From positions 1 through 12,439 of the forward strand of contig CAZAGT010000135.1 of the NCBI GenBank assembly GCA_964484515.1: 12,439 bases of DNA. The letters are read 5' to 3'. Source of the stretch: CAZAGT01 sp964484515 (GTDB lineage: Bacteria; Desulfobacterota; DSM-4660; Desulfatiglandales; HGW-15). Position numbers and translations under genes: made by a program. Below are positions 6,491 to 12,439 of the stretch, one piece after another. The notes below the pieces were generated by a model that made no database searches, was not told where the DNA came from, and worked only from the letters and a program-made list of their open reading frames with translations. The stretch's first letter is position 1. Each line of letters begins with the position of its first letter.

Positions 6491-7567
6491 ATGACAGCTT
6501 CGAGCGTGGTCACGGTACCGAACTATACAATCGGAAGCGATGCGATAGCGATGATGCCGCAGGTGGCTCGAAAACTGGGCGACAAGATTTTGATCATTGG
6601 TGGCAAGACCGCCTTGGAGAAATCCAAAGAGAAGATTGAAGAGGCCCTGAAGGCATGCAAACGGGTCGAGTTTCAGGTTGCCTGGTACGGAGGGGAATGC
6701 ACCTATGAGAACATGGAATCGCTCCTGGAGGAAGCCAAGAAGCGGGAGTCCAATCTCGTCCTTGGGGTCGGGGGAGGTAAGGCCATCGACACGGCCAAGG
6801 GCGTGGCTGAAAAACTGGACGTCCCTGTGATCACGATACCGACGATCGCTTCGACCTGTGCCGCCACGACCGCTTTGTCGATTGTCTACACCGAGAAGGG
6901 TGACTTTACGGACCTCTATTATTTGGATCATTGTCCGGTTCATATCTTCATCGATACAATGATCATTGCCGAATCGCCTTGGAAATATCAGTGGGCCGGC
7001 ATTGGCGATGCGATGGCCAAGTTCTACGAGACCCGTGCCACGACGAGAGGAAAGACCCTTTCCCACTCCGTGCAGCTGGGCAAGCAGATTAGCTGTCTGT
7101 GTGCGGCGCCCATGCTGGAATGCGGTGTCAAGGCCGTCGAAGACAACAAGGATCAGGTTGACTCCCTCGAGTTACGGGAGGTTTCACTCAACAGCCTCAT
7201 CAGTACGGGGCTCGCTTCGATCTTGATAGGGCAGGAGAATAACGGTGCCGCCGCCCACGGCCTCTTCTACGGTATGACGATGCTGCCCGAGATCGAGCAC
7301 CATCTTCACGGAGAGGTGGTCGCCTATGGCATCTTGTTCCTGCTCATGTTGGACGGAGACCACGAGGAAATCAGGAGGCTATACCCCTTTTACAGGGAGA
7401 TGGGTTGGCCGACGCATTTGAAGGACCTCAGTCTGTCCCGTGAGGACATCTCCGAGGCCGTCATTGAAAAAGCGCTCGGTGCCGCCGATATGGGGAAGAT
7501 GCCCTACAAGGTGACGAGGGAGATGCTCTTGAAGGCCTTAGACGAACTTGAGGCCTTCACGCCGTAA
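6491..7567 (+). CDS. GldA/HcxA-type metal-dependent NAD(P)-dependent dehydrogenase
   Basis: This 358-residue enzyme belongs to the iron-containing alcohol dehydrogenase superfamily, on the glycerol-dehydrogenase branch. It has the dinucleotide-binding GVGGGKAIDTAK (92-103), PTIAST (117-122) and the three expected metal ligands: Asp173 in GIGDAMAKFYE, His256 in AAAHGLFYGM and His273 in HHLHGEVVAYG. Glycerol dehydrogenases have Asp after PTIAST, but here it is Cys123 (STCAATTALS). The E. coli hydroxycarboxylate dehydrogenase HcxA (YbdH), as I recall it, also has TCAA here. I therefore lean towards 2-oxoacid/2-hydroxyacid interconversion over glycerol oxidation, without fixing a substrate. GGAGGT lies 7 bases before the ATG, a strong ribosome-binding site. 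The next gene, facing it, is a 2-oxoacid dehydrogenase E1, which suits that reading. The family is confident, the substrate is not. Confidence 0.88.
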   Translation: MTASSVVTVPNYTIGSDAIAMMPQVARKLGDKILIIGGKTALEKSKEKIEEALKACKRVEFQVAWYGGECTYENMESLLEEAKKRESNLVLGVGGGKAIDTAKGVAEKLDVPVITIPTIASTCAATTALSIVYTEKGDFTDLYYLDHCPVHIFIDTMIIAESPWKYQWAGIGDAMAKFYETRATTRGKTLSHSVQLGKQISCLCAAPMLECGVKAVEDNKDQVDSLELREVSLNSLISTGLASILIGQENNGAAAHGLFYGMTMLPEIEHHLHGEVVAYGILFLLMLDGDHEEIRRLYPFYREMGWPTHLKDLSLSREDISEAVIEKALGAADMGKMPYKVTREMLLKALDELEAFTP

Positions 7568-7615
7568 GTGCCCTTCGGACTCCCACGCGGTACTTCCCAA
7601 AAAGCCTGCCCTAAA

Positions 7616-7813
7616 GTGGGAGGATTGCGGTGTCTTTTCGCAGTGACTGGCGGGAGGGCGCCGTTTTTTCATGGCGTATCTGTGGGGGAAACCGCAGCCC
7701 CGAGCGAAGTCGAGGGGAATGTCGGAGGGAGCAGAACTCCCCTGCAGATAAGCCATAGAAAAGACCAGCCCGGGAGCCTCGGAATCGAAGAAAAGACATC
7801 GCAAGCCTCTCAC
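7616..7813. repeat. Long imperfect inverted repeat (snap-back or MITE-like element)
   Basis: Two pairs of inverted arms are nested around one centre near 7714. The outer arms are 7616-7639 and 7790-7813, 21 of 24 positions matching by my count. The inner arms are 7664-7689 and 7738-7763, 20 of 26 matching, several mismatches being possible G-U pairs in RNA. The gaps between outer and inner arms are 24 and 26 bases, so the layout is close to symmetrical. Near the centre CCCCGAGCGAAGTCGAGGGG (7698-7717) folds by itself with one bulged A. Because of the symmetry both strands translate to similar peptides (GLRCLF near one end on each), a by-product rather than a gene. It lies between two convergent genes and could act as a two-way transcription barrier or be a decayed non-autonomous mobile element. 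Confidence 0.8.
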
Positions 7814-7843
7814 CGATACTCTCAACGCAGAGGATCCGGTTCT

Positions 7844-10027
7844 TTACTCACCGAACTGATGGCGCGCCCCCTGGGCGATCTTGGCCTTGATTTGCGCGAG
7901 TGAAGGGATCATGACCTCCTCAAGCGCCTTGGAGACGGGCGGCGGAATGTCAGGTGCGGCCACCTTGCCGACGGGGCAATCGAGGTCATCGAAATAGCGT
8001 TCCTGGATCTCATCGCTGGCGCGTCCCGCAATACCCATACTGCGCGGCGTCTGCTCGACGATCAGGATGCTGCCTGTTTTCTTGAGCGAAGCTCCGATCG
8101 TCTCATAGTCCATGCCGGTGTAGTCGAGGGTTCGGAGATCGATGACTTCGGCCCTTACCCCTTCGGAGGCCAACTCCTCGGCCGCCTGCAGACAATCTTT
8201 CACACCGGTCAGGTAGGTCAATACCGTAACGTCGCTCCCCTCGCGAACCACCTTGGCCTTACCGTAGGGAATGAAGTAGTCCATCGTATCGGCCGGCACC
8301 TCATCTCGATCCGCATACAGCTTGCCGTGTTCGATCATCAGCACCGGGTCATTCAGGCGCATGGCCGTGTTAAACAGGCCGACGTAGTCAAAGGCGTTGG
8401 AGGCGGCCATCACCCGCCATCCCGAAAAGAGGCCGAAGAGGCCGGGTGGGTTCATCGAATGTTGACCGCCGTAACCGTATCCGATCGCTGCCCGGGTGCG
8501 TACAACGAGAGGAAAGCTCAGGTTGCCGCCGTACATATACCTGAGTTTGCCGATTTGGTTGAACAATTGGTCGCTCGCCACCAGGGCGAAATCCGGGAAC
8601 ATAATCTCCACAACCGGGCGCAGACCGACCGATGCCGCGCCTCCCGCCATACCTGAAAAACCGCACTCTGAGATAGGCGTATTGATGAGCCGTTCAGGGA
8701 ACACCTCTTTGATGCCCCTGGTGGCCTGATAAGCGCCACCACCGAGATTGGCGACTTCCTCTCCCAATACGACGACCCGCTCATCCCGTTCCATGTTGCG
8801 CAGCGTTACACCGGCCACGGCTTCCACGTAGGTCATTTCCTTGAAGCGATCAAAATCTTCCTTCTCGACGAATTGCACATCGGCGAAGAGGTCTTCCTCG
8901 CAGCGCACGTCGCGCGTCAAGTCTTCGTCCGGGGGCCAGTGCCCGTCGGGAATGAATCGCTTGCCGTCTCTTTCGACGGTCGTAAAAGCGATCGCCTCAT
9001 CGATGGAGTGCCTGGCCTTTTGGTAAAGTTGATCCGCGTCCTTTGCACTGATGATGTCGTTATCGATAAGCGCCGCCTTGAAGACGTTGATAGGATCCTT
9101 GGCGAACCACTCGTCCTCTTCTTTTTTGGCACGGTAACCGAAGGAACTGCCCGCAAGGCGGCCGGCATGGTGATAATGGCGGTAGGTCTTGGCTTCAATA
9201 AAGAATGGAAAGGGCGTCTTGCGCATTTTCTTAGCCGCATCCCTGACGCCGACGTACATGGCGACGGGGTCCATGCCATCGACCACGAGGCTTTCTATGC
9301 CGTAGCTCAGGCTGCGAAGCCCCAGATCGCTAAGATAAGAGGAATCCTTTGTGGCGGTGCCCACCGCGTAGAGGTTGTTCTCCACACAATAGAGAACGGG
9401 TGCCCCCCACAAAGCGGCCATGTTGGCCACCTCGTGGAAGCAGCCCTGGTTGAGGGCTCCATCACCGAAAAAGGAGACGACGACCGTATCCTTCTTCTGG
9501 AGTTTCTCGGCCCAGGCGGCCCCGGTTGCAAGAGGAATCCCGCCGCCCACAATGGCGTTACTTCCTAAGTTTCCCGATTCTCCGTCATAGAGATGCATTG
9601 AGCCACCGCGGCCTGTGCACCAACCTTGCCGGAGTCCCATAATTTCCGCCAGGGTCTTGTTGACCGACTCTTGGGTGCTCGGCGGGATGGTTTCCCCTAG
9701 CGGGTCAAATCCGTCCGGTGCATAGTACATGAAGGCCTTGGCCAAGAAGTGGCCATGAGCCCGGTGGGTAGAGCCCACCATGTCGGTTTTTCGCAGAGCG
9801 ACGGCCGTCCCTACGGCGACGGCCTCTTGGCCAACGCTGACGTGGGCGGGACCGTGGACAAGTCCGGTCTCGCTGAAATCCAGGACCGTCGTCTCGAACT
9901 CTCGCACCAGGTGTAACAGGAAGAGCATCTGAACCAGATCGCCCCGGTCGATACTCAACAAGTCTGTTTTGTCAACTTCCAGCCGACGACATGTGGCTGG
10001 CATCTTGACCTGCACTCGCTTGCTCAT
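7844..10027 (-). CDS. Fused alpha-beta 2-oxoacid dehydrogenase E1 component
   Basis: One 727-residue chain carries both halves of a thiamine-diphosphate E1. Residues about 30-350 are the alpha part, with the TPP/Mg motif GDGALNQGCFHEV to VENN (188-218). Residues about 398-727 are the beta part, with GEEV (422-425), TPISECGFSGMAGGAASVGLRPVVE (450-474) and the active-site His523 in GGQHS. E1 decarboxylates a 2-oxoacid and passes the acyl group to a lipoyl E2. Two features are unusual. About 27 residues (100-126) are inserted before AEIMGLRQG. The usual GHS active-site motif of the alpha part reads HHA (286-288, in TYRHYHHAG). No E2, E3 or lipoylation gene is in the window. AGAGGAG lies 4 bases before the ATG. 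The VOC gene lies 144 bases upstream on the same strand. Pyruvate, acetoin and branched-chain 2-oxoacids all remain possible substrates. Confidence 0.9.
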   Translation of the reverse strand: MSKRVQVKMPATCRRLEVDKTDLLSIDRGDLVQMLFLLHLVREFETTVLDFSETGLVHGPAHVSVGQEAVAVGTAVALRKTDMVGSTHRAHGHFLAKAFMYYAPDGFDPLGETIPPSTQESVNKTLAEIMGLRQGWCTGRGGSMHLYDGESGNLGSNAIVGGGIPLATGAAWAEKLQKKDTVVVSFFGDGALNQGCFHEVANMAALWGAPVLYCVENNLYAVGTATKDSSYLSDLGLRSLSYGIESLVVDGMDPVAMYVGVRDAAKKMRKTPFPFFIEAKTYRHYHHAGRLAGSSFGYRAKKEEDEWFAKDPINVFKAALIDNDIISAKDADQLYQKARHSIDEAIAFTTVERDGKRFIPDGHWPPDEDLTRDVRCEEDLFADVQFVEKEDFDRFKEMTYVEAVAGVTLRNMERDERVVVLGEEVANLGGGAYQATRGIKEVFPERLINTPISECGFSGMAGGAASVGLRPVVEIMFPDFALVASDQLFNQIGKLRYMYGGNLSFPLVVRTRAAIGYGYGGQHSMNPPGLFGLFSGWRVMAASNAFDYVGLFNTAMRLNDPVLMIEHGKLYADRDEVPADTMDYFIPYGKAKVVREGSDVTVLTYLTGVKDCLQAAEELASEGVRAEVIDLRTLDYTGMDYETIGASLKKTGSILIVEQTPRSMGIAGRASDEIQERYFDDLDCPVGKVAAPDIPPPVSKALEEVMIPSLAQIKAKIAQGARHQFGE

Positions 10028-10171
10028 AGATCTCCTCTATTCGTAACAGGCTAATTCCAAGAATCTTGTGACACTGTATCTCGCATGGTCAAAGGGGGAG
10101 TTGTCTTGAAGACGGAAAGCACCCCGGTATGGCCCACCGACCCGGAGGCGGTCCCCCGTGAGGTGTCCGGC

Positions 10172-10603
10172 TCAGTTCGACGTGATCTCCCGGATTTCGA
10201 ATACCTCATGCTCCACGCCGTGAAAATAGGCCACAAAGACGCCGGGTCGGATCTCCACCGGCTCGCCCAGGAGTTCGACCCCGTGGTCTCGCAAGTGCTG
10301 GAGCGTGGCCTGGAAGTCCTCGACCAAGAATCCGATATGGGTCAGTCCGAAATCAGCCTGCACCGGATCCGGCCGCGGCTCACGTCCCTTTGGGTGCCTG
10401 TAGTCAAAGAGCTCAAAAACGGCGTCGCCCATCTTCATATGGACGATGCGGACCTGGGTCCCTTCGACCCCGATCAGTTTTGCCATCGGTGCATCGAATT
10501 CGCGATCGAACACCTTCTCCATCCCAATGACATCCTGGTAAAAGGCGATGGCCTTCTCCATATCTTTGACGCTCATGGCTGCGTGATCCATTCTTTTGAA
10601 CAT
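10172..10603 (-). CDS. VOC (glyoxalase/methylmalonyl-CoA epimerase fold) metalloprotein
   Basis: This 143-residue protein has the paired beta-alpha-beta-beta-beta modules of the vicinal oxygen chelate superfamily. All four typical metal ligands are visible: His7 (MDHAAMSV) and Glu64 (VFELFDY) in the first module, His89 (LTHIGFLVEDF) and Glu136 (EHEVFEIREI) in the second. The size suits glyoxalase I, methylmalonyl-CoA epimerase or a related isomerase or lyase. The exact reaction cannot be read from the sequence. GGGAGG lies 6 bases before the ATG. It is upstream of the fused E1 gene on the same strand with a 144-base gap, so cotranscription is plausible and the two may act in one pathway. The long frame on the opposite strand (10085-10669) is a shadow of this gene. 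Confidence 0.85.
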   Translation of the reverse strand: MFKRMDHAAMSVKDMEKAIAFYQDVIGMEKVFDREFDAPMAKLIGVEGTQVRIVHMKMGDAVFELFDYRHPKGREPRPDPVQADFGLTHIGFLVEDFQATLQHLRDHGVELLGEPVEIRPGVFVAYFHGVEHEVFEIREITSN

Positions 10604-10755
10604 CTCGACCTCCCATGCATATCAGATTTCCGGCGGAGTCTCCGCATTCGACAGCCAGGGCCTATTTAGCACTGCCGTGTCTATTCTGCAACAGGTAATC
10701 AGTGACGTTCTTAACCATTGAAATGGTGTAAATCGCGAAATGCCCTAATCTAACA

Positions 10756-10804
10756 GAGTGAAAATGCTCGATGAGCAGGAACCAGCCCCGCCGCTTGCCG
10801 CAGG
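10756..10804 (+). repeat. Dispersed repeat module 2, copy 1 (ATGAGCAGGA element)
   Basis: GAGTGAAAATGCTC followed by GATGAGCAGGA aligns closely with 12287-12310 (GAGCGAAATG, then TTCAATGAGCAGGA). After a variable stretch both copies reach GCCGCT-GCCGCAGG. The two copies are on the same strand and differ by a few bases in spacing. It is non-coding as far as I can see. In both places a GAGACCCCCATG-type element follows within about 65-80 bases, so the two modules may form one composite repeat. Confidence 0.6.
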
Positions 10805-10868
10805 GATTTACCCGCATCGGGTAGCGCCTTATGCCCAGACAACGCACTCAATTCCTCGTTTTGGGAAA

Positions 10869-10922
10869 GAGACCCCCATGGCCGGCCCATGACGTATCAA
10901 AGACCTCATTTCATGAAGTTTC
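10869..10922 (+). repeat. Dispersed repeat, copy B (GAGACCCCCATG element)
   Basis: This is the gap-free partner of 138-191, with 44 of 54 bases identical. The similarity starts slightly before it (TCGTTTT and an A-rich stretch on both sides of the comparison). The terminal arms, GAGACCCCCATG and TCATGAAGTTTC, are conserved and roughly complementary, while the centre has diverged. It lies upstream of the VOC gene and downstream of the TPR gene. Confidence 0.7.
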
Positions 10923-11072
10923 CTAGGAAAAGTTAAGAGGAGGTCACGAGTGACGAGACCAAAGAAACAGCGTCTCGATATGGGAGAGGGGTCATGGATT
11001 AGAAGGATCGCAGGCCTCCCGTAGGACGCCATAGCTTTCGATGGTGAGACTGCTCCAATTAGAAGTAATGAT

Positions 11073-11840
11073 TCAATGGGCGCTTGAGCGCGGGACGATA
11101 TCCCGGATGTGGCCCAGCCAGGTCTCGAGGGTATCGATCACCTTCGCCTTTTTCTCTTGAACCGGATCTTCTTTCGTCTCCTCTAGCTCCTGACCGGCGT
11201 CGAGCAAGGCCTTTAGTTCTTCCAGCCGTTTTTCAGCCTGCAGATTCTGAGGCTCTTGTTCCAAGACCTTTTCATAGGTGCTGACAGCCTCCTGAATCTG
11301 TCCTTGGTTGAAGTAGATCTCGGCCAGTGTTGGGGTTGCTATTTCGAGCACATCCTTTGTTGGTTCCTCCGGTGCTTCTTCTAAGAGAGGAGGCTGGGAA
11401 GCCTCCATTCTTTCGGGTGTTGATTCAGGAATGGTATCGTCCAGGGTCGTCTTCGCCTCCACGGAAGGGCTGGGTGAACGATGATCCCCCGGTCGAAGTA
11501 CCATAGCGCGTTTCAAGGCCTCATCAGCCTCGGCATCTCTTCCCTGTTGTTTATAGATATCGGCCTGCAGCGAGAACAGGGAACTCAGCTCCTCAACCTC
11601 TTTGACGGCGCTCTCAATTTCGGCTTCGGCTTGAGCCCAGCGTCCGTCTTCAGCATATGCCTCGGCTAGGAGCCGTCTGAGTTGGAGGTCGTGCGGGTAG
11701 ACCTTTAGCGCCTTGACGCATTCCTGGATGACCCTCTTCAGATGGCCCTCCTCCTTCAACCTTGAAAGGATGAGATAAAGGGTTTGGGAGGACGCCCCTT
11801 CCCTGAAGATATCATCCAAATGGTCACGCGGATTTACCAT
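11073..11840 (-). CDS. Tetratricopeptide repeat protein
   Basis: This predicted 255-residue soluble protein has TPR-like helical pairs at about 21-118. One example is LAEAYAEDGRWAQAEAEIESAV; another is LQADIYKQQGRDAEADEALKRAMVLRP. A Pro/Glu-rich acidic linker follows (about 119-165), then one more TPR (168-204, LAEIYFNQGQIQEAVSTYEKVLEQEPQN). A charged coiled stretch leads to a short C-terminal helix (VIDTLETWLGHIRDI, 234-248). TPRs bind other proteins, so it is likely a scaffold. No enzyme motif, signal peptide or membrane segment is visible. It lies 36 bases after ftsB on the same strand with a strong ribosome-binding site (GGGGGGAG, 7 bases from ATG), so the two are probably one operon and it may work in cell-envelope or division processes. 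The partner is unknown. Confidence 0.85.
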   Translation of the reverse strand: MVNPRDHLDDIFREGASSQTLYLILSRLKEEGHLKRVIQECVKALKVYPHDLQLRRLLAEAYAEDGRWAQAEAEIESAVKEVEELSSLFSLQADIYKQQGRDAEADEALKRAMVLRPGDHRSPSPSVEAKTTLDDTIPESTPERMEASQPPLLEEAPEEPTKDVLEIATPTLAEIYFNQGQIQEAVSTYEKVLEQEPQNLQAEKRLEELKALLDAGQELEETKEDPVQEKKAKVIDTLETWLGHIRDIVPRSSAH

Positions 11841-11876
11841 CGCCCTGCTCCCCCCTTTCTACGTAAATGACTCGCT

Positions 11877-12212
11877 CTACCTGGTTTCTTCCGTTCGGTC
11901 GCCGAACATCATCTCGTCTTCTTGCTGTGCGAAGCGATAGAGGACTTCGTCATCCTTAACGAAGCCAAGTTCTCTCCTGACCACCGATTCGATGTAGTCG
12001 TTATCTTTGAGCAGCCTGTCGATTTCGTCCAACAGGGCGCTGTTTTCCGATTCCAGCTTCCGAATCCGATCGATGTAGTTCTGCTTCTCCGTATCCATGC
12101 GATAGAGATGAACAAAGCCACGTTGGCCGAATCCGAGCCAAGCGACGACGAGAGCACAGAAGAAAACCGTAAAGAAGATGAGCTTAAAGAGCCCTATAGG
12201 TTCGAGACGCAA
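11877..12212 (-). CDS. ftsB: FtsB/DivIC-like septum formation initiator
   Basis: FtsB-type proteins join FtsL and FtsQ in the divisome at the cytoplasmic membrane. The 111-residue product has a short basic cytoplasmic start, one membrane segment (about 8-28, LFKLIFFTVFFCALVVAW) and a heptad-like coiled coil (about 40-72, IRKLESENSALLDEIDRLL). The family's ending follows (YIESVVRRELGFVKDDEVLYRF). There is no ATG near the start. I chose TTG 12212 because GGAG lies 8 bases before it; TTG 12230 would add six residues but lacks a ribosome-binding site. The TPR gene follows 36 bases later in the same direction. The acidic tail after YRF (QQEDEMMFGDRTEE) is of unknown role. Family assignment is confident; choosing FtsB over DivIC as a name is convention for a Gram-negative. 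Confidence 0.85.
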   Translation of the reverse strand: MRLEPIGLFKLIFFTVFFCALVVAWLGFGQRGFVHLYRMDTEKQNYIDRIRKLESENSALLDEIDRLLKDNDYIESVVRRELGFVKDDEVLYRFAQQEDEMMFGDRTEETR

Positions 12213-12286
12213 TGTACAGACTCCACTCAAGAAAGCTAGTTACCGGCTAGTCGTTGTTTCCGCCCCCAATTGTGACTACACGAATT

Positions 12287-12342
12287 GAGCGAAATGTTCA
12301 ATGAGCAGGAGACGGAATTCTGCGCTGCCGCTGGCCGCAGGA
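12287..12342 (+). repeat. Dispersed repeat module 2, copy 2 (ATGAGCAGGA element)
   Basis: This is the partner of 10756-10804 on the same strand: GAGCGAAATG and TTCAATGAGCAGGA, a variable stretch, then GCCGCTGGCCGCAGG. It lies in the probable promoter region of ftsB, about 75 bases upstream of the start. Confidence 0.6.
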
Positions 12343-12420
12343 GCGACCAGGTTGATTGATCGGCAGACTTCATGATCACGGACCTTGAATTTGACATCTT
12401 CAGGACTTTCGAGGTGAGTT

Positions 12421-12439
12421 GCCCGGTCATGGGGGTCTC
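12421..12439 (-). repeat. Dispersed repeat, copy C (cut by window edge)
   Basis: Read on the minus strand, these last 19 bases are GAGACCCCCATGACCGGGC, identical to 138-156. The identity reaches the window edge, so the copy may continue beyond it. Further into the window AGACTTCATGA (12366-12376) is roughly complementary to its end, again suggesting an element with inverted arms. It is oriented opposite to copies A and B. Confidence 0.65.

Larger units (their letters stand above)
10604..11072. other. Repeat-containing intergenic region, no supported gene
   Basis: About 470 bases lie between the TPR gene and the VOC gene. Two repeat modules occupy much of it: 10756-10804 (second copy at 12287-12342) and 10869-10922 (second copy at 138-191). 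Beyond 10922 the sequence keeps scattered similarity to 192-300, for example ATGGAT and CCTC-CGT blocks, suggesting that the older element was longer. The short frames here are on the minus strand, lack ribosome-binding sites and resemble no known protein. I find no clear terminator for the TPR gene and no clear promoter for the VOC gene. Confidence 0.5.
12231..12439. other. Upstream region of ftsB with repeat modules
   Basis: No gene is supported here. GCTAGT occurs twice, at 12235-12240 and 12246-12251, one helical turn (11 bases) apart and just upstream of the ftsB start. On the minus strand TTGAAC at about 12297-12302 is a possible -35 box for ftsB, but no good -10 box follows. The rest is occupied by the repeat modules at 12287-12342 and 12421-12439. 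Confidence 0.4.

Noticed and set aside
6299..7066. 255-residue minus-strand frame
   Set aside because: It runs antisense to the dehydrogenase gene and its intergenic region and shows no recognisable domain.
7568..7903. Short frames on both strands in the convergent gap
   Set aside because: Their similar translations on the two strands are explained by the long inverted repeat; there is no ribosome-binding site and no known family.
8873..9568. 231-residue plus-strand frame
   Set aside because: It is a shadow of the fused E1 gene, whose protein carries clear catalytic motifs.
10085..10669. 194-residue plus-strand frame over the VOC gene
   Set aside because: The minus-strand protein has all four VOC metal ligands and a good ribosome-binding site, while the plus-strand frame has neither.
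12236..12430. 64-residue minus-strand frame upstream of ftsB
   Set aside because: It lies across two repeat modules and lacks a ribosome-binding site and any known similarity.
138..12439. CRISPR array or integrated mobile island bounded by repeats A and C
   Set aside because: The repeats are few, unevenly spaced and diverged, and the genes between them are mostly housekeeping with no integrase, transposase or cas gene.

Overview
This window looks like a chromosomal stretch from a bacterium of the Desulfobacterota ('Deltaproteobacteria') or a relative. The composition is moderately GC-rich, by eye in the mid-50s percent. The main taxonomic hint is a stand-alone elongation factor G of the spdEFG1/mitochondrial-EFG1 type, a form known mainly from spirochaetes, planctomycetes and deltaproteobacteria. 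The placement is an inference from gene content, not a phylogeny. I see no rRNA, tRNA, CRISPR array, prophage or transposase gene.

Layout. Positions 1-515 are non-coding, with a dispersed repeat (138-191), a possible promoter and an intrinsic terminator (454-483) just before the EF-G gene (516-2582). After the EF-G terminator (2617-2643) comes an unassigned RecA/KaiC-like P-loop ATPase (2756-3454), preceded by a clean inverted repeat. A structured intergenic region leads into a methionine aminopeptidase with an N-terminal SEC-C zinc motif (3744-4679). The epoxyqueuosine reductase gene queG (4717-5640) follows and overlaps, tail to tail, a minus-strand iron-sulfur flavoprotein gene (5630-6205). 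From 6491 a GldA/HcxA-type metal-dependent dehydrogenase gene runs rightward. It faces a leftward pair: a VOC (glyoxalase-fold) protein (10172-10603) followed by a large alpha-beta fused thiamine-diphosphate 2-oxoacid dehydrogenase E1 (7844-10027). The convergent junction (7568-7843) holds a nearly symmetrical 200-base imperfect inverted repeat. The right end carries, leftward, an FtsB/DivIC-like division protein (11877-12212) and a TPR protein (11073-11840), flanked on both sides by further repeat copies. One of these copies ends exactly at the window edge.

How the genes work together. The left half is translation-centred: translocation (EF-G), N-terminal methionine removal (Map) and wobble-base tRNA modification (QueG). 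The middle looks like 2-oxoacid/2-hydroxyacid metabolism (HcxA-like dehydrogenase, fused E1, VOC protein), but no E2 or E3 subunit lies in the window and the substrate is unknown. The right end is cell division plus a TPR scaffold.

I did not find a convincing new defence, mobile or secretion system. The items most worth a second look are the long snap-back element at 7616-7813, the terminator in front of the EF-G gene, the divergent fused E1, the unassigned ATPase and the dispersed repeat family.
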